In this document: positions 17,978 through 25,917 of the stretch, one piece after another
Numbering within the stretch: position 1 is the stretch's first letter
Layout of the letters: each line of letters begins with the position of its first letter
Assembly: GCA_949425635.1 (NCBI GenBank)
Contig: CASPWD010000015.1
Coordinates: forward strand, 1 to 35,045
Direction: 5' to 3'
Source: an uncultured Bacilli bacterium
GTDB lineage: Bacteria > Bacillota_I > Bacilli_A > RF39 > UBA660
Length of the DNA stretch: 35,045 bases
The notes under the pieces: generated by a model
Told to the model about the DNA's origin: nothing
Seen by the model: the letters and a program-made list of their open reading frames with translations, nothing else
Databases searched by the model: none
Position numbers and translations under genes: made by a program

Positions 17978-18397
17978 ATGAAAGAAGAAAATAAAGAAAT
18001 AAAAATAGCCATCGTTGTAGGAATAATTATGATAACAGTTTGCATACTAGCTTTCATCATAACATCTTCAAATAAAAATAATACTAAAACATTAGATATA
18101 AAAGTATACAAATTATATGATATCGAAGGAACAGAAGATGAACATGAATATCGTGCTTGTAAAATAACTACAGATGACTTAGTTACAATTAATAAAGAAT
18201 TTAAAAAAATTCAAAAACTTCCAGAAGATAAAAAAGTTCTTGGGCGTCAAATAAATGGAAACTATAAAATTATTGCAGCAGGTACATATATTGCTTTTGA
18301 TGCAGAAGAAGAAAACTATGTATATAGAAATGACATAAGTGCAATATTCGAATATAATACTTCATTATATGATTATGTAAAAAAAATCTGTGAATAA
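17978..18397 (+). CDS. Small single-pass membrane protein
   Basis: 139 residues: a charged N-terminus, one membrane segment (about 10-29, AIVVGIIMITVCILAFIIT) and an outward-facing domain of ~105 residues containing one cysteine near the middle and another before the final residue (KKICE), which could pair. AGGAGTG at 17963-17969 supports the ATG. It has its own promoter and terminator. I do not recognise the outer domain. Confidence 0.75.
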   Translation: MKEENKEIKIAIVVGIIMITVCILAFIITSSNKNNTKTLDIKVYKLYDIEGTEDEHEYRACKITTDDLVTINKEFKKIQKLPEDKKVLGRQINGNYKIIAAGTYIAFDAEEENYVYRNDISAIFEYNTSLYDYVKKICE

Positions 18398-18422
18398 AAG
18401 TATGAGTATTCATACTTTTTTC
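18396..18422 (+). terminator. Terminator after the small membrane protein
   Basis: A 10-bp stem AAAAGTATGA/TCATACTTTT with a 4-nt loop and a T run; the left arm overlaps the stop codon. Confidence 0.9.
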
Positions 18423-18446
18423 TTTTAAAATAGGAAAGGAAATATT

Positions 18447-20324
18447 ATGAATCCAAACCACCTCGAACAAATTAAAACTATTAATACCATTCTAAATAAA
18501 AAAGATTTTTATAGCGAACTATGTGCTTTTTCAAATAATGATATCAATCGAGTCTTTGAAAATATAAGCAAAATCATAACATACTATCTAACTACAAATG
18601 ATAGAACTTTATATAATAGCTTATCAGAACTATTTAAAAAAATAAATAATAGTTCTCCAGCAGAAATTGACTTCTACATTTATCCAACAAATAGTTTTTA
18701 TTATCAATCATTAAAATCATCTGGAATTAAACCCGTTTTTGATATTTTTAAAATATTGTCTTTAAATTTAGAACAAAATATGGAATTTTTAGAAAGTGAG
18801 TTATCATTTTATCCAATATCTGAAAATAGTGAATTAACATTTTTTACTACTATAAAAGAAGCACTAGAATATGGAGCTTCATCACCACAAATATTATTCA
18901 AAGGTATATTAAAACAACCAAACAATAAAGAACAACCAGTAATAGTTGGTAATTCAGAAACATCGTATTATCAAAGCGTTTTTAAAGAACGTTTAGGAAA
19001 TTTACATACTATATCTTCTCAATCAGGTACTATTATAGGAGAAAAATGTATATCATCATTTATAGGACAGGATATTTTATTAAACTTATTACCTAAATCT
19101 ACTTTGGATAATACTCTTCCAAAATCAATAAAACCAAGATTGTTATCTTTCATAAAGATACCAAGTAGATATACTTTGCTAAACATATGTGCCAAAAACA
19201 AAAAGATTGCAACAGGTAGCAAAATCGACATCAAAACTGGAGAACCATTTACAGAACAATCACCTTACGAAGAACCCTCATTTTATATCACATATTCTCG
19301 ATATGAAAAAATGGCTATTACAGACGAGTTTGAGTATTTTAATTATAATTTAACTGGAGATATTGATTATGATATAGATTTAATTTATGGTCGTTTAGAT
19401 AGTAACAATTCAAGAGAAAAAATATCCCAAAGATTTCAAGAAAATCTAGCTAGAATAAAAAGAGGAAATGATATTTCTGTAAGGAAAATTAAAGACAGAT
19501 ACATTATAAGTAATGGTCGTCATCGTCTACTATATTTAAAGCATTTTTATGTTCAAAATTTCAAATATTATCAAGATAAAAATAAATTAGAAGAACTTCG
19601 TCAAATGTTAACAATTCCTATAAATATTGAACATGTTATAGAAGACCCTGATATAAATACCTTATTACAAAAGATAGCCACACTAAATTCACAATGCCGT
19701 TTTCTAAAATCAGATATAAATAATGATTTATTAGATATCCTTATAATTATTGGAAACAAGGCATATAATATAACGAGTGTAGAAGAACTATCAGATTTAT
19801 ATAATCTATTATCTAAAAATAAATATGTAAATAAATACTTTATATGTTATACTAACCAAGGTAATATGATATCTTATAATGAATTAATGGACTATCTAAT
19901 TATTACTTTACAAGAAAAAATATTTACTATGAATATAATCGATATAATAAAATATATTAAATCTAATGAGATAATAATTAATAACCAAAGAATAAGTATT
20001 GAAAAATTAGATTTATATTCTTTATATTTAAGTTATACTACTTTTCAAAATATAATTGCATTAAATGAATTATATAATTTAAATAAAGATTTAATGAGAG
20101 ATGCTAAAGACAGATTAGAAATGAAACGAATTGGTCGAATTATTATGAATGTTATTGAAGAAAATCCTGATTATATTAATTATAGTTGGCAAGAATTAGA
20201 AAATGCCTTAAGAAGTATACCAGAATTACAAAACCTAGATTCAGAATATTTAAATACATGTGCTTATAAAGCTGGATATAATACAAGAAAAATTAAAGTT
20301 CAAACAAAAATACACTATAAATAG
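18447..20324 (+). CDS. 625-aa protein with a ParB-like nucleotide-binding motif
   Basis: A large cytosolic protein I cannot assign to a family. Residues ~345-365 contain VRKIKDRYIISNGRHRLLYL, close to the box of the ParB/sulfiredoxin fold (I-x-D/N-G-x-H-R-x-x-A/L), the part of ParB-type proteins that binds CTP or ATP. The lead-in (ENLARIKRGNDI) and the following helix fit the same fold. The rest, a helical N-terminal half and a helical C-terminal third, shows no motif I can name. AGGAAAGG ahead of ATG 18447 gives a good start. The ORF end overlaps a possible longer form of the next gene, but the likelier start there lies 41 nt downstream. It could be a defence or DNA-linked protein, but the context does not show which. 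Confidence 0.7.
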   Translation: MNPNHLEQIKTINTILNKKDFYSELCAFSNNDINRVFENISKIITYYLTTNDRTLYNSLSELFKKINNSSPAEIDFYIYPTNSFYYQSLKSSGIKPVFDIFKILSLNLEQNMEFLESELSFYPISENSELTFFTTIKEALEYGASSPQILFKGILKQPNNKEQPVIVGNSETSYYQSVFKERLGNLHTISSQSGTIIGEKCISSFIGQDILLNLLPKSTLDNTLPKSIKPRLLSFIKIPSRYTLLNICAKNKKIATGSKIDIKTGEPFTEQSPYEEPSFYITYSRYEKMAITDEFEYFNYNLTGDIDYDIDLIYGRLDSNNSREKISQRFQENLARIKRGNDISVRKIKDRYIISNGRHRLLYLKHFYVQNFKYYQDKNKLEELRQMLTIPINIEHVIEDPDINTLLQKIATLNSQCRFLKSDINNDLLDILIIIGNKAYNITSVEELSDLYNLLSKNKYVNKYFICYTNQGNMISYNELMDYLIITLQEKIFTMNIIDIIKYIKSNEIIINNQRISIEKLDLYSLYLSYTTFQNIIALNELYNLNKDLMRDAKDRLEMKRIGRIIMNVIEENPDYINYSWQELENALRSIPELQNLDSEYLNTCAYKAGYNTRKIKVQTKIHYK

Positions 20325-20364
20325 AAAGTATGATAAAATAAAAAAAGAAAGTGAGAAACTATAT

Positions 20365-21963
20365 ATGAAACGAATAATAAATATTATAACAACAATTGTA
20401 ATTGCTGCAATCACATACTACTTAACATTACCAGCAATTAATCTTAATAACATAGGCTTTTATTTCTATCTGGCTTTTATAATTTTGGTTTATGCCATAC
20501 TAGATAGTACTGCTCAATATAATAAAAATGCGATATTTAAAAATGGGAAATTAATAAGTTATGAAATGCCTAAAACCTTATCATTTGCTATAACAGGCAT
20601 TTTTGCAGGTTTTATAATTATCATGATTGTTAATTTTATCTGTTCACCAATTTTTAATGCTAAGAGTTATCAAACAAGAATTACTGTTAATGAAAATGGT
20701 AACTTTTCTGAAGATATTGAAGAAGTTAATTTTAACCAATTACCTTTATTAGACAAGGCTTCTTCACGTGTTCTAGGCGATAGAGTAATGGGTCAAATGA
20801 GTGAATTAGTTAGTCAATATAGAGTATCAGATTTATATACTCAAATAAATTATAATAATTCAATCTTAAGAGTTACACCTTTAGAATATGCAGATAGTAT
20901 TAAATGGCTTACTAACCGTAAAAGCGGCATAGTTGGTTACATTACTGTTGATAGTGTATCAGGGGAATCCAATTTAGTTAGATTAGATAAGGGAATGAAA
21001 TATTCTTCTAGCGCTTTATTTAATGAACGCCTTGAGAGAAAACTAAGATTTGATTATCCAACAACTAATTTTGGAGACATCTCTTTTGAAATTGATAATG
21101 AAGGTAATCCATATTACATTATAACTACATTAAAGTATACTGCAGTAGGATTAAAAGCTAAGGTTAGTGGTGTCATAATATTTGACCCAATAACAGGCGA
21201 ATCAGAAAAATATAATAACGATGAAATACCTAACTGGGTAGATATTGCCTATTCAGCTAGTTTAGTAATAGAACAAGTAGATGATTGGGGTACTTATAAA
21301 AATGGTTACCTTAATAGTATATTTGGTCAAAAAAATGTTGTTAATACAACAGATGGCTATAATTATTTAGCCATGCATGATGATATTTATTTATATACGG
21401 GAATTACTAGTGTTGTAAGTGATGAATCTAATTTAGGTTTTATATTAACTAATATGCGTACTGGGGAAACTACGTATTATAATGTTCCGGGAGCAGAAGA
21501 ATATAGTGCTATGAATAGTGCTGAAGGTCAAGTACAAGATATGGGATATAAATCAACTTTCCCATTATTAATAAATCTAAATGGTAAACCTACATATCTA
21601 GTAAGTCTAAAAGATTCAAGTGGCTTAGTTAAAATGTATGGATTTGTTGATGTCAAAGACTATCAAAAAGTTGTCGTTACAGATTCATCTAAAGGGATAA
21701 TAGTGGCAAAAGATAACTATTTAGAAAGTACTAAAAAAGAAATACAAGATGATGAATTAGTTGTCGAAGATATTAAAGTAGAAAAGATTAATACAGCTAT
21801 TATTAACGGCTATACTAATTATTATATAACTTCAAAAAACAAAAATTATAAATTATCTATTTCTTTAAGTGATCGTCTTCCTTTTGTTAATGTTGGGGAT
21901 ACCCTTAAAATAGGATATTATGATACAGAAGATGATATAGTAGAAGTAGTAAGAATATACTAA
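20365..21963 (+). CDS. Conserved membrane protein with large extracytoplasmic PepSY-like region
   Basis: 532 residues from the ATG at 20365. Three membrane segments lie at about 5-20, 27-46 and 70-93, followed by a ~420-residue outer part with features of a family I remember from Bacillota: a region with FNERLERKLRFDYPTTNFGD, a second with FDPITGESEKYN, a segment with SVVSDESNLGFILTNMRTGE and an OB-like end (INGYTNYYITSKNKNYKLSI). The repeating use of one strand per conserved Gly/Pro resembles tandem PepSY domains. A longer reading from 20260 adds 35 basic residues and overlaps the previous gene, so it is rejected. The ribosome binding site is weak (GAAAGTGAG). Role unknown, probably cell-envelope related. 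Confidence 0.75.
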   Translation: MKRIINIITTIVIAAITYYLTLPAINLNNIGFYFYLAFIILVYAILDSTAQYNKNAIFKNGKLISYEMPKTLSFAITGIFAGFIIIMIVNFICSPIFNAKSYQTRITVNENGNFSEDIEEVNFNQLPLLDKASSRVLGDRVMGQMSELVSQYRVSDLYTQINYNNSILRVTPLEYADSIKWLTNRKSGIVGYITVDSVSGESNLVRLDKGMKYSSSALFNERLERKLRFDYPTTNFGDISFEIDNEGNPYYIITTLKYTAVGLKAKVSGVIIFDPITGESEKYNNDEIPNWVDIAYSASLVIEQVDDWGTYKNGYLNSIFGQKNVVNTTDGYNYLAMHDDIYLYTGITSVVSDESNLGFILTNMRTGETTYYNVPGAEEYSAMNSAEGQVQDMGYKSTFPLLINLNGKPTYLVSLKDSSGLVKMYGFVDVKDYQKVVVTDSSKGIIVAKDNYLESTKKEIQDDELVVEDIKVEKINTAIINGYTNYYITSKNKNYKLSISLSDRLPFVNVGDTLKIGYYDTEDDIVEVVRIY

Positions 21964-21990
21964 GTACTCGCATATAAAGAGTACTTTTTA
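21962..21990 (+). terminator. Terminator after the membrane protein gene
   Basis: An 8-bp stem AAGTACTC/GAGTACTT and a short T run directly at the stop codon. Confidence 0.8.
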
Positions 21991-22027
21991 TATGTTTAAA
22001 TTGTAGAAAAGAAAGAGATGAGTAATT

Positions 22028-22822
22028 ATGGATCAAGAGAAATTAGGAAAGTTTATTGAAAAGTTAAGAAAAGACAAGAACTGGACACAGAAAGATTTAG
22101 GAGAAAAGCTAGGTGTAAGTAATGGTGCAGTTAGTAAATGGGAATGCGGTAATAATTTACCAGATATTTCGATGTTAGAACCATTAAGTAAAGCATTAGA
22201 TATTAGTGTTATGAATTTATTAAACTGTCAGGAACCTAGTGAAGAAGAACGTGAATTAGAAAAGCAAAATAATATAAGAAAGATTTGTTTTAGAAATTTA
22301 AAATATCTTACATGTATATTATGTTTAATATTACTTATCTCTTTATGTTGTTTACCCTTAGTAATAAACTCCGTAAGAAACTTATCTAAAAAGAATAAAA
22401 CTGAAGATGACACAGTTAGAGTGTTTGAATTGATAAGTGAAGATGAAAATTATACAATTAATGGATATGTAATTTTTAATAAAGATGAAAATATAGTGAA
22501 TATTAATAAAATAACCTATCAAGGTATAAGTCGTGGTACAGATGATATAATGTATGCAAATAATGTAAGAATAATATTGGAAATCGATGGCAAAAGTATT
22601 TATAGCATAACGACTGACTATGAAGATAAAAAATTAAGAGAACTTAACGAGATTATTCAAGATGCTCAAAAATATGGAATAGAAAATCAAATAAATGAAT
22701 ATAACTTATTTAATTTTAACCATAATTTTCCTAATACTATTATTAAAATAGAATGTTTAAATGATAAAGAACCTTTAAATAGTTTTGAAATAGAAGTAAA
22801 TCTTAAGGAAAAGTTCGCTTAA
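22028..22822 (+). CDS. XRE-type regulator anchored in the membrane
   Basis: 264 residues. An N-terminal HTH_3 domain (about 6-60) has the typical SNGAVSKWECGNNLPD recognition segment. One hydrophobic helix follows at ~91-113 (LKYLTCILCLILLISLCCLP) and then an outward-facing domain of ~140 residues. This layout is that of one-component membrane-bound XRE regulators that sense something outside the cell. The outer domain has no recognised ligand site. It lies 100 nt before a secreted-protein gene on the same strand, so it may control that gene. The start is backed by GAAAGAG at 22012-22018. Confidence 0.85.
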   Translation: MDQEKLGKFIEKLRKDKNWTQKDLGEKLGVSNGAVSKWECGNNLPDISMLEPLSKALDISVMNLLNCQEPSEEERELEKQNNIRKICFRNLKYLTCILCLILLISLCCLPLVINSVRNLSKKNKTEDDTVRVFELISEDENYTINGYVIFNKDENIVNINKITYQGISRGTDDIMYANNVRIILEIDGKSIYSITTDYEDKKLRELNEIIQDAQKYGIENQINEYNLFNFNHNFPNTIIKIECLNDKEPLNSFEIEVNLKEKFA

Positions 22823-22922
22823 TTTAAGGTAAATATAGTTTAACTCTAGTAATTAGAGCATAGCTCTATCGCCAAAATCCGAATTTTTATGATACCATTG
22901 GAAGGTAGAAAGGAGGTAAAAA

Positions 22923-23702
22923 GTGAAAATTCAAAATAATGTATTAGCATTTATAATATTATTTATCACTTGCATGGCAACGGTTAAAGCGGAAGCAATA
23001 ATTGAAATGGATGATAGTGTTAATGAAGTTGTTGCTGAAACTACGAAGTATTATAAAACAGTTACTATATTAAATAATTCTGAAATAATGACTGCTGCCG
23101 GAATGGGTGAGTTATCATCATTAACAACAGAGATTAGTAAAGAAGAGTATATGAATGCACCAATAGAAGATGGTATAAGCCCACATGCTTCCACTGTTAT
23201 AACAGATTACAAAAAATTAACTTCATCTATTAGTAAATATAGTAATTACTATTATAAATATGGTGCCAATTTAGAGTGGCGTAATATGCCAGCAACAAGA
23301 AGCTACGATATCATAGGAATAGGTTTCTATGGCAGTGTAAAAATAGCTGGTGGTATAAACTTTAATCAGTCGTATTGTAATACCGATGGTAATTGTTATT
23401 CTCAAAATGTTGGTCATTATTCTTACCAAGGAAAAAATGGTTATGGAGCAATGTTCCAATTGCCATCAGGTTCCTTAAAATCATTATCGCAAAGTATTTC
23501 TATATTAGTTGAGAAAACGAATTCTAGTTCAACTATAATAGAACAAATAGCAGCAGCAGATTACTCTCATGCTCAAAAAACAATAAGTTATAGTGCTGCT
23601 AAGGATTTCAGTGTTGATACTGGCGGTATAAAATTAGTTAGTAATTATAGCTATTATGATTCCATAAATACTGCAGATGCAATATGGACTGGAACATGGT
23701 AA
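22923..23702 (+). CDS. Secreted protein of unknown function
   Basis: 259 residues with a signal peptide (about 1-22, NNVLAFIILFITCMATVKA then EA) and no membrane anchor. The start is GTG with AGGAGGT at 22911-22917. The mature part has aromatic, Ser-rich beta-like stretches: a segment with KLTSSISKYSNYYYKYGANL, then EWRNMPATRSYDIIGIG, then a segment with two cysteines in YCNTDGNCYSQ that can form a disulfide. Similar secreted proteins with the LEW-NMP-RSYD pattern occur in other Bacillota as far as I recall, with no known function. Its partner is the upstream membrane XRE regulator. No bacteriocin-style leader or immunity gene is visible. Confidence 0.75.
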   Translation: MKIQNNVLAFIILFITCMATVKAEAIIEMDDSVNEVVAETTKYYKTVTILNNSEIMTAAGMGELSSLTTEISKEEYMNAPIEDGISPHASTVITDYKKLTSSISKYSNYYYKYGANLEWRNMPATRSYDIIGIGFYGSVKIAGGINFNQSYCNTDGNCYSQNVGHYSYQGKNGYGAMFQLPSGSLKSLSQSISILVEKTNSSSTIIEQIAAADYSHAQKTISYSAAKDFSVDTGGIKLVSNYSYYDSINTADAIWTGTW

Positions 23703-23788
23703 AATCCAAACTAAAATAATATTTAGAAAACAAAATAAACTAAGGTAGATTTCTATCATCACCTAAAAATAGAAAACTACAAAATTTG

Positions 23789-23806
23789 TTACGTAAGATT
23801 ACGTAA
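23789..23806. promoter_or_regulatory. Two TTACGTAA palindromes one helical turn apart
   Basis: Two identical 8-bp palindromes, TTACGTAA, at 23789-23796 and 23799-23806, are offset by exactly 10 bp, as expected of two dimers bound side by side on one face of the DNA. A possible -10 (TATAAC, 23824-23829) lies just downstream. The binding protein is unknown; the local XRE regulator is a candidate. Confidence 0.4.
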
Positions 23807-23835
23807 TCATTTTACTAAAATTTTATAACAATTTA

Positions 23836-24070
23836 AAAAATAGAGGATTACTCTATAAAAATCCTAGCGTAACGCACTAGGAAACTTTAATATTTTTTTG
23901 ATAAATTGATTCATACTATAAACTACTCAAAAAGCATAATTCGAAAGCAAAGTATGAATTGATTCTGTGTACTCAAAAACTTTCGAATTATGCAAATTAC
24001 TTCTTTAAAAATAAAAATTTATTTCGTAGGAAACTACATACTACAGGGCACTCAAAAAGAGTGTCTTTTA
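23836..24070 (+). ncRNA. Candidate structured RNA with interlocked stems
   Basis: Between a possible -10 and a terminator lie hairpins ATAGAG/CTCTAT (23840-23856) and TCCTAG/CTAGGA (23862-23882). Then two stems are interleaved: 23904-23917 with 23951-23964 (14 bp with two G-U pairs) and 23934-23947 with 23980-23993 (14 bp, perfect, GCATAATTCGAAAG/CTTTCGAATTATGC). The order A-B-A'-B' makes either a pseudoknot or two exclusive folds. A GTAG-GAAA-CTAC hairpin (24026-24037) follows. It does not look like tmRNA, RNase P or SRP RNA to me. Transcription is unproven and no strong -35 is visible. Confidence 0.4.
24047..24070 (+). terminator. Terminator of the intergenic region
   Basis: A 7-bp stem GGCACTC/GAGTGTC with one G-U pair, AAAAA loop and a T-rich tail. 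It comes before the next gene's promoter, so something to the left is being terminated. Confidence 0.7.
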
Positions 24071-24081
24071 TCTTGCAAAAA

Positions 24082-24090
24082 TGTTATAAT
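24082..24090 (+). promoter_or_regulatory. Extended -10 promoter
   Basis: TGTTATAAT, 30 nt before the ATG at 24121. Confidence 0.6.
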
Positions 24091-24120
24091 AGCTTTACAA
24101 AAAGAAAGAAGTGAAACTAA

Positions 24121-24576
24121 ATGGAACTATTAAAAGAAAAATATATAATATTAGAAATTATTCCTACAGCAATTAATCCTAAAAAAGGAGATATAATTCA
24201 ATTATCAGCACTAAAACTCAATGGATTAAATCTAGTAGATAGATTTGACTATCGCTTAAGAGAAGACTTAATAGCTTTAAATGACTTCAAAGAAATGGTA
24301 AGCTATGACAAACCATTATTTACATATAAAGATAGCACAAAAGAAATTCTAGAAAGCTTCAAAGAATGGATTGAAGATCTTCCCTTACTAATCATTGATA
24401 ATGTATATACTGAAAACTTTTTAGAAACAATAGACAATTCAAAAGAATCAATTTTTAATTATTTAGATACTAAATATAATGACAATATAATTGACGAATT
24501 AATGAAAAAATACGATTTAGAGCCATCAAACCATATAGTTGATTTATTATATGAATCTTTAATAAAACATTTATAA
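24121..24576 (+). CDS. Degenerate DnaQ/exonuclease-III-like domain protein
   Basis: 151 residues with the outline of a DEDDh 3'-5' exonuclease. The N-terminus YIILEIIPTAINPKKGDIIQ parallels the family's D-I-E-T-T-G-x-N-P-x-x-D-x-I-I-Q; the middle LPLLIIDNVYTENFLE parallels the second block; and the end YDLEPSNHIVDLLYESL parallels the H-x-A-x-x-D block. The catalytic acids are replaced (D-x-E becomes E-I-I), so it should not cut DNA. It may bind a partner or nucleic acid instead. The link to the family is by eye on short segments. GAAAGAAGTG serves as ribosome binding site. Confidence 0.6.
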   Translation: MELLKEKYIILEIIPTAINPKKGDIIQLSALKLNGLNLVDRFDYRLREDLIALNDFKEMVSYDKPLFTYKDSTKEILESFKEWIEDLPLLIIDNVYTENFLETIDNSKESIFNYLDTKYNDNIIDELMKKYDLEPSNHIVDLLYESLIKHL

Positions 24577-24582
24577 AAAATA

Positions 24583-24591
24583 TGTTATAAT
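24583..24591 (+). promoter_or_regulatory. Extended -10 promoter
   Basis: TGTTATAAT just after the previous stop codon and 34 nt before the next ATG. Confidence 0.6.
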
Positions 24592-24624
24592 AAAATCATA
24601 GAATAAAAAGAATAAGGTGAAAAT

Positions 24625-25083
24625 ATGGTAAAAAGAGATAAACTATTAAACATAACCTCATATATTATTAGTATTGTAATATATGTTGCTTTAGCTTTCT
24701 TAATTTATCGTATGCTAGTAGTAGTAAATTACTATTATCTTTTTGCTATAATACCTTTATTATTTATGTTTTGTACATTAACTCTTACAAATATCATAAA
24801 ACTAATATTAACTTTAGTATCAATGATTTTTGGTCAAAATGGGAACGATGAAGTTCTCGACTTCATAGATAAAAGAATTGAAGGAACAAATAGATTATGT
24901 AAATACACCTTAATAGGAATATTCTTAACTCTATTATTTTCTATAATGCTATTAGATATTATCTATTGTATATACAAAGAAAAATATACATTTGTAGCAC
25001 TTTCAATAGTAATATGGATTTTATTATTCTATCTTTTATTTAGAATAATTGTAAAAATAATAAAAAAAGAAATAAAAATATAA
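24625..25083 (+). CDS. Small integral membrane protein with four helices
   Basis: 152 residues with four predicted membrane segments at about 10-31, 35-66 (long, may be two short ones), 92-113 and 120-143. A cytosolic-looking loop, GQNGNDEVLDFIDKRIEGTNR, separates the halves, and the tail is basic (KIIKKEIKI). AAGGTG ahead of ATG 24625. No transporter motif is recognised. It has its own promoter, and its 3' end meets that of the opposing small gene at a shared terminator. Confidence 0.75.
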   Translation: MVKRDKLLNITSYIISIVIYVALAFLIYRMLVVVNYYYLFAIIPLLFMFCTLTLTNIIKLILTLVSMIFGQNGNDEVLDFIDKRIEGTNRLCKYTLIGIFLTLLFSIMLLDIIYCIYKEKYTFVALSIVIWILLFYLLFRIIVKIIKKEIKI

Positions 25084-25120
25084 AAAGAAGCAACACATTT
25101 ATAAGATAGTTGCTTCTTTT
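25083..25120. terminator. Bidirectional terminator between convergent genes
   Basis: A 12-bp perfect stem AAAAGAAGCAAC/GTTGCTTCTTTT (25083-25094 with 25109-25120). The runs of A and T at its edges give T tails on both strands. Its left edge meets the end of one gene and it covers the last codons of the opposing one. Confidence 0.85.
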
Positions 25121-25329
25121 AAATAGTTAATTATTTTATCTAAGTCATCATCACTTATTCTATTTAAATAATTTTCTGGATATTCATTATTTTCAACCTT
25201 ACCTGATATCTCATCATAAAGTCTTAGGTTATCATTGCTATCAATGAGATTAAGATAGTCAGACTCACTCAACAAAGGCAAAGCTTTGCTAAGAATATCC
25301 TCAATTTCTTTAATCTTTTTATCTCTCAT
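25099..25329 (-). CDS. Small acidic protein of unknown function
   Basis: 76 residues, all helical in character and acidic: IEDILSKALPLLSESDYL in the first half and RISDDDLDKIINYLKEA at the end. No motif is recognised. TTAGGAG precedes the start on the minus strand, and a promoter (TTGATA, 16 nt, TATACT; 25354-25381) lies upstream, so it is a real, independently transcribed gene. Its stop is inside the bidirectional terminator. Confidence 0.75.
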   Translation of the reverse strand: MRDKKIKEIEDILSKALPLLSESDYLNLIDSNDNLRLYDEISGKVENNEYPENYLNRISDDDLDKIINYLKEATIL

Positions 25330-25353
25330 ATGTTAAGCACTCCTAACACCTCA

Positions 25354-25381
25354 AGTATATCATTATATTTATGAATATCAA
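25354..25381 (-). promoter_or_regulatory. Promoter of the 76-aa gene
   Basis: Minus strand TTGATA (25376-25381), 16 nt, TATACT (25354-25359), about 25 nt before the start codon. Confidence 0.65.
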
Positions 25382-25431
25382 GAGTTATAATTTACCAAAA
25401 AATATGTTAAAATTATATGGTGAGGGTAAAA

Positions 25432-25878
25432 ATGAAAGAGAGAATTTTAGTCAGTGCATGTTTACTTGGAGTAAACTGTAAATATAATGGTTCAAATAAC
25501 GAAAATAAGGCTGTTTTAGAATACTTACGTGATAAAGATATTATTCCAATTTGTCCAGAGATAATGGGAGGATTAACAACCCCAAGAAATCCATCAGAAC
25601 GCCTAAATGATAAAGTCATTAGTAATGATAATCTTGACGTTACAGAAAACTTTAAAAGAGGTGCACTTGAGACACTTAAATTAGCTGAAAAACTTGGATG
25701 TAAAAAAGCAATCTTAAAATCAAAAAGTCCATCTTGTGGATCAAATTATATATACGATGGAACATTTAAAGGAAATTTGATAAAAGGGGATGGAATAACA
25801 GCTGAATTATTAAAAAAACAAAATATAAGTATCTTAACAGAGAAAGATATAGAAAATAACATAACCTTTATGCTATAA
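25432..25878 (+). CDS. DUF523 family protein
   Basis: 148 residues that match the whole DUF523 (YbbK-type) family: LVSACLLGVNCKYNG at the start, ICPEIMGGLTTPRNPSE in the middle, and LKSKSPSCGSNYIYDG followed by GDGITAELL. The conserved cysteines in each block (about C9, C15, C40 and the SCG cysteine) are present, suggesting a metal or nucleotide-linked role that remains undefined in the family. ATG 25432 is chosen over ATG 25417 because GGTGAGGG (25419-25426) sits between them as a ribosome binding site. An extended -10 (TGTTAAAAT, 25405-25413) lies upstream. Confidence 0.93.
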   Translation: MKERILVSACLLGVNCKYNGSNNENKAVLEYLRDKDIIPICPEIMGGLTTPRNPSERLNDKVISNDNLDVTENFKRGALETLKLAEKLGCKKAILKSKSPSCGSNYIYDGTFKGNLIKGDGITAELLKKQNISILTEKDIENNITFML

Positions 25879-25879
25879 T
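25871..25879 (+). promoter_or_regulatory. Extended -10 promoter overlapping the DUF523 stop codon
   Basis: TGCTATAAT contains the TAA stop of the upstream gene (25876-25878). It lies 39 nt ahead of the next ATG. Confidence 0.5.
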
Positions 25880-25917
25880 AAATTAAGAGTAAAAAGAATA
25901 ACAAGGGAGAGAAAAAC

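Larger units (their letters stand above)
23703..24120. other. Structured intergenic region, gene-free
   Basis: This 418-nt stretch has no ORF with a start and ribosome binding site but is rich in inverted repeats, listed separately: a pair of TTACGTAA palindromes (23789-23806), hairpins at 23840-23856 and 23862-23882, an interlocked pair of stems (23904-23993), a GAAA-loop hairpin (24026-24037), a terminator (24047-24070) and a promoter (24082-24090). Confidence 0.7.

Noticed and set aside
20260..20364. Longer N-terminus for the 532-aa membrane protein
   Set aside because: It overlaps the preceding gene and adds a basic stretch before the first membrane helix; ATG 20365 is more natural.
23862..23898. 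TCCTAG/CTAGGA hairpin plus T run as a terminator
   Set aside because: The T run begins about 10 nt after the stem, too far for a Rho-independent terminator; kept only as part of the structured region.
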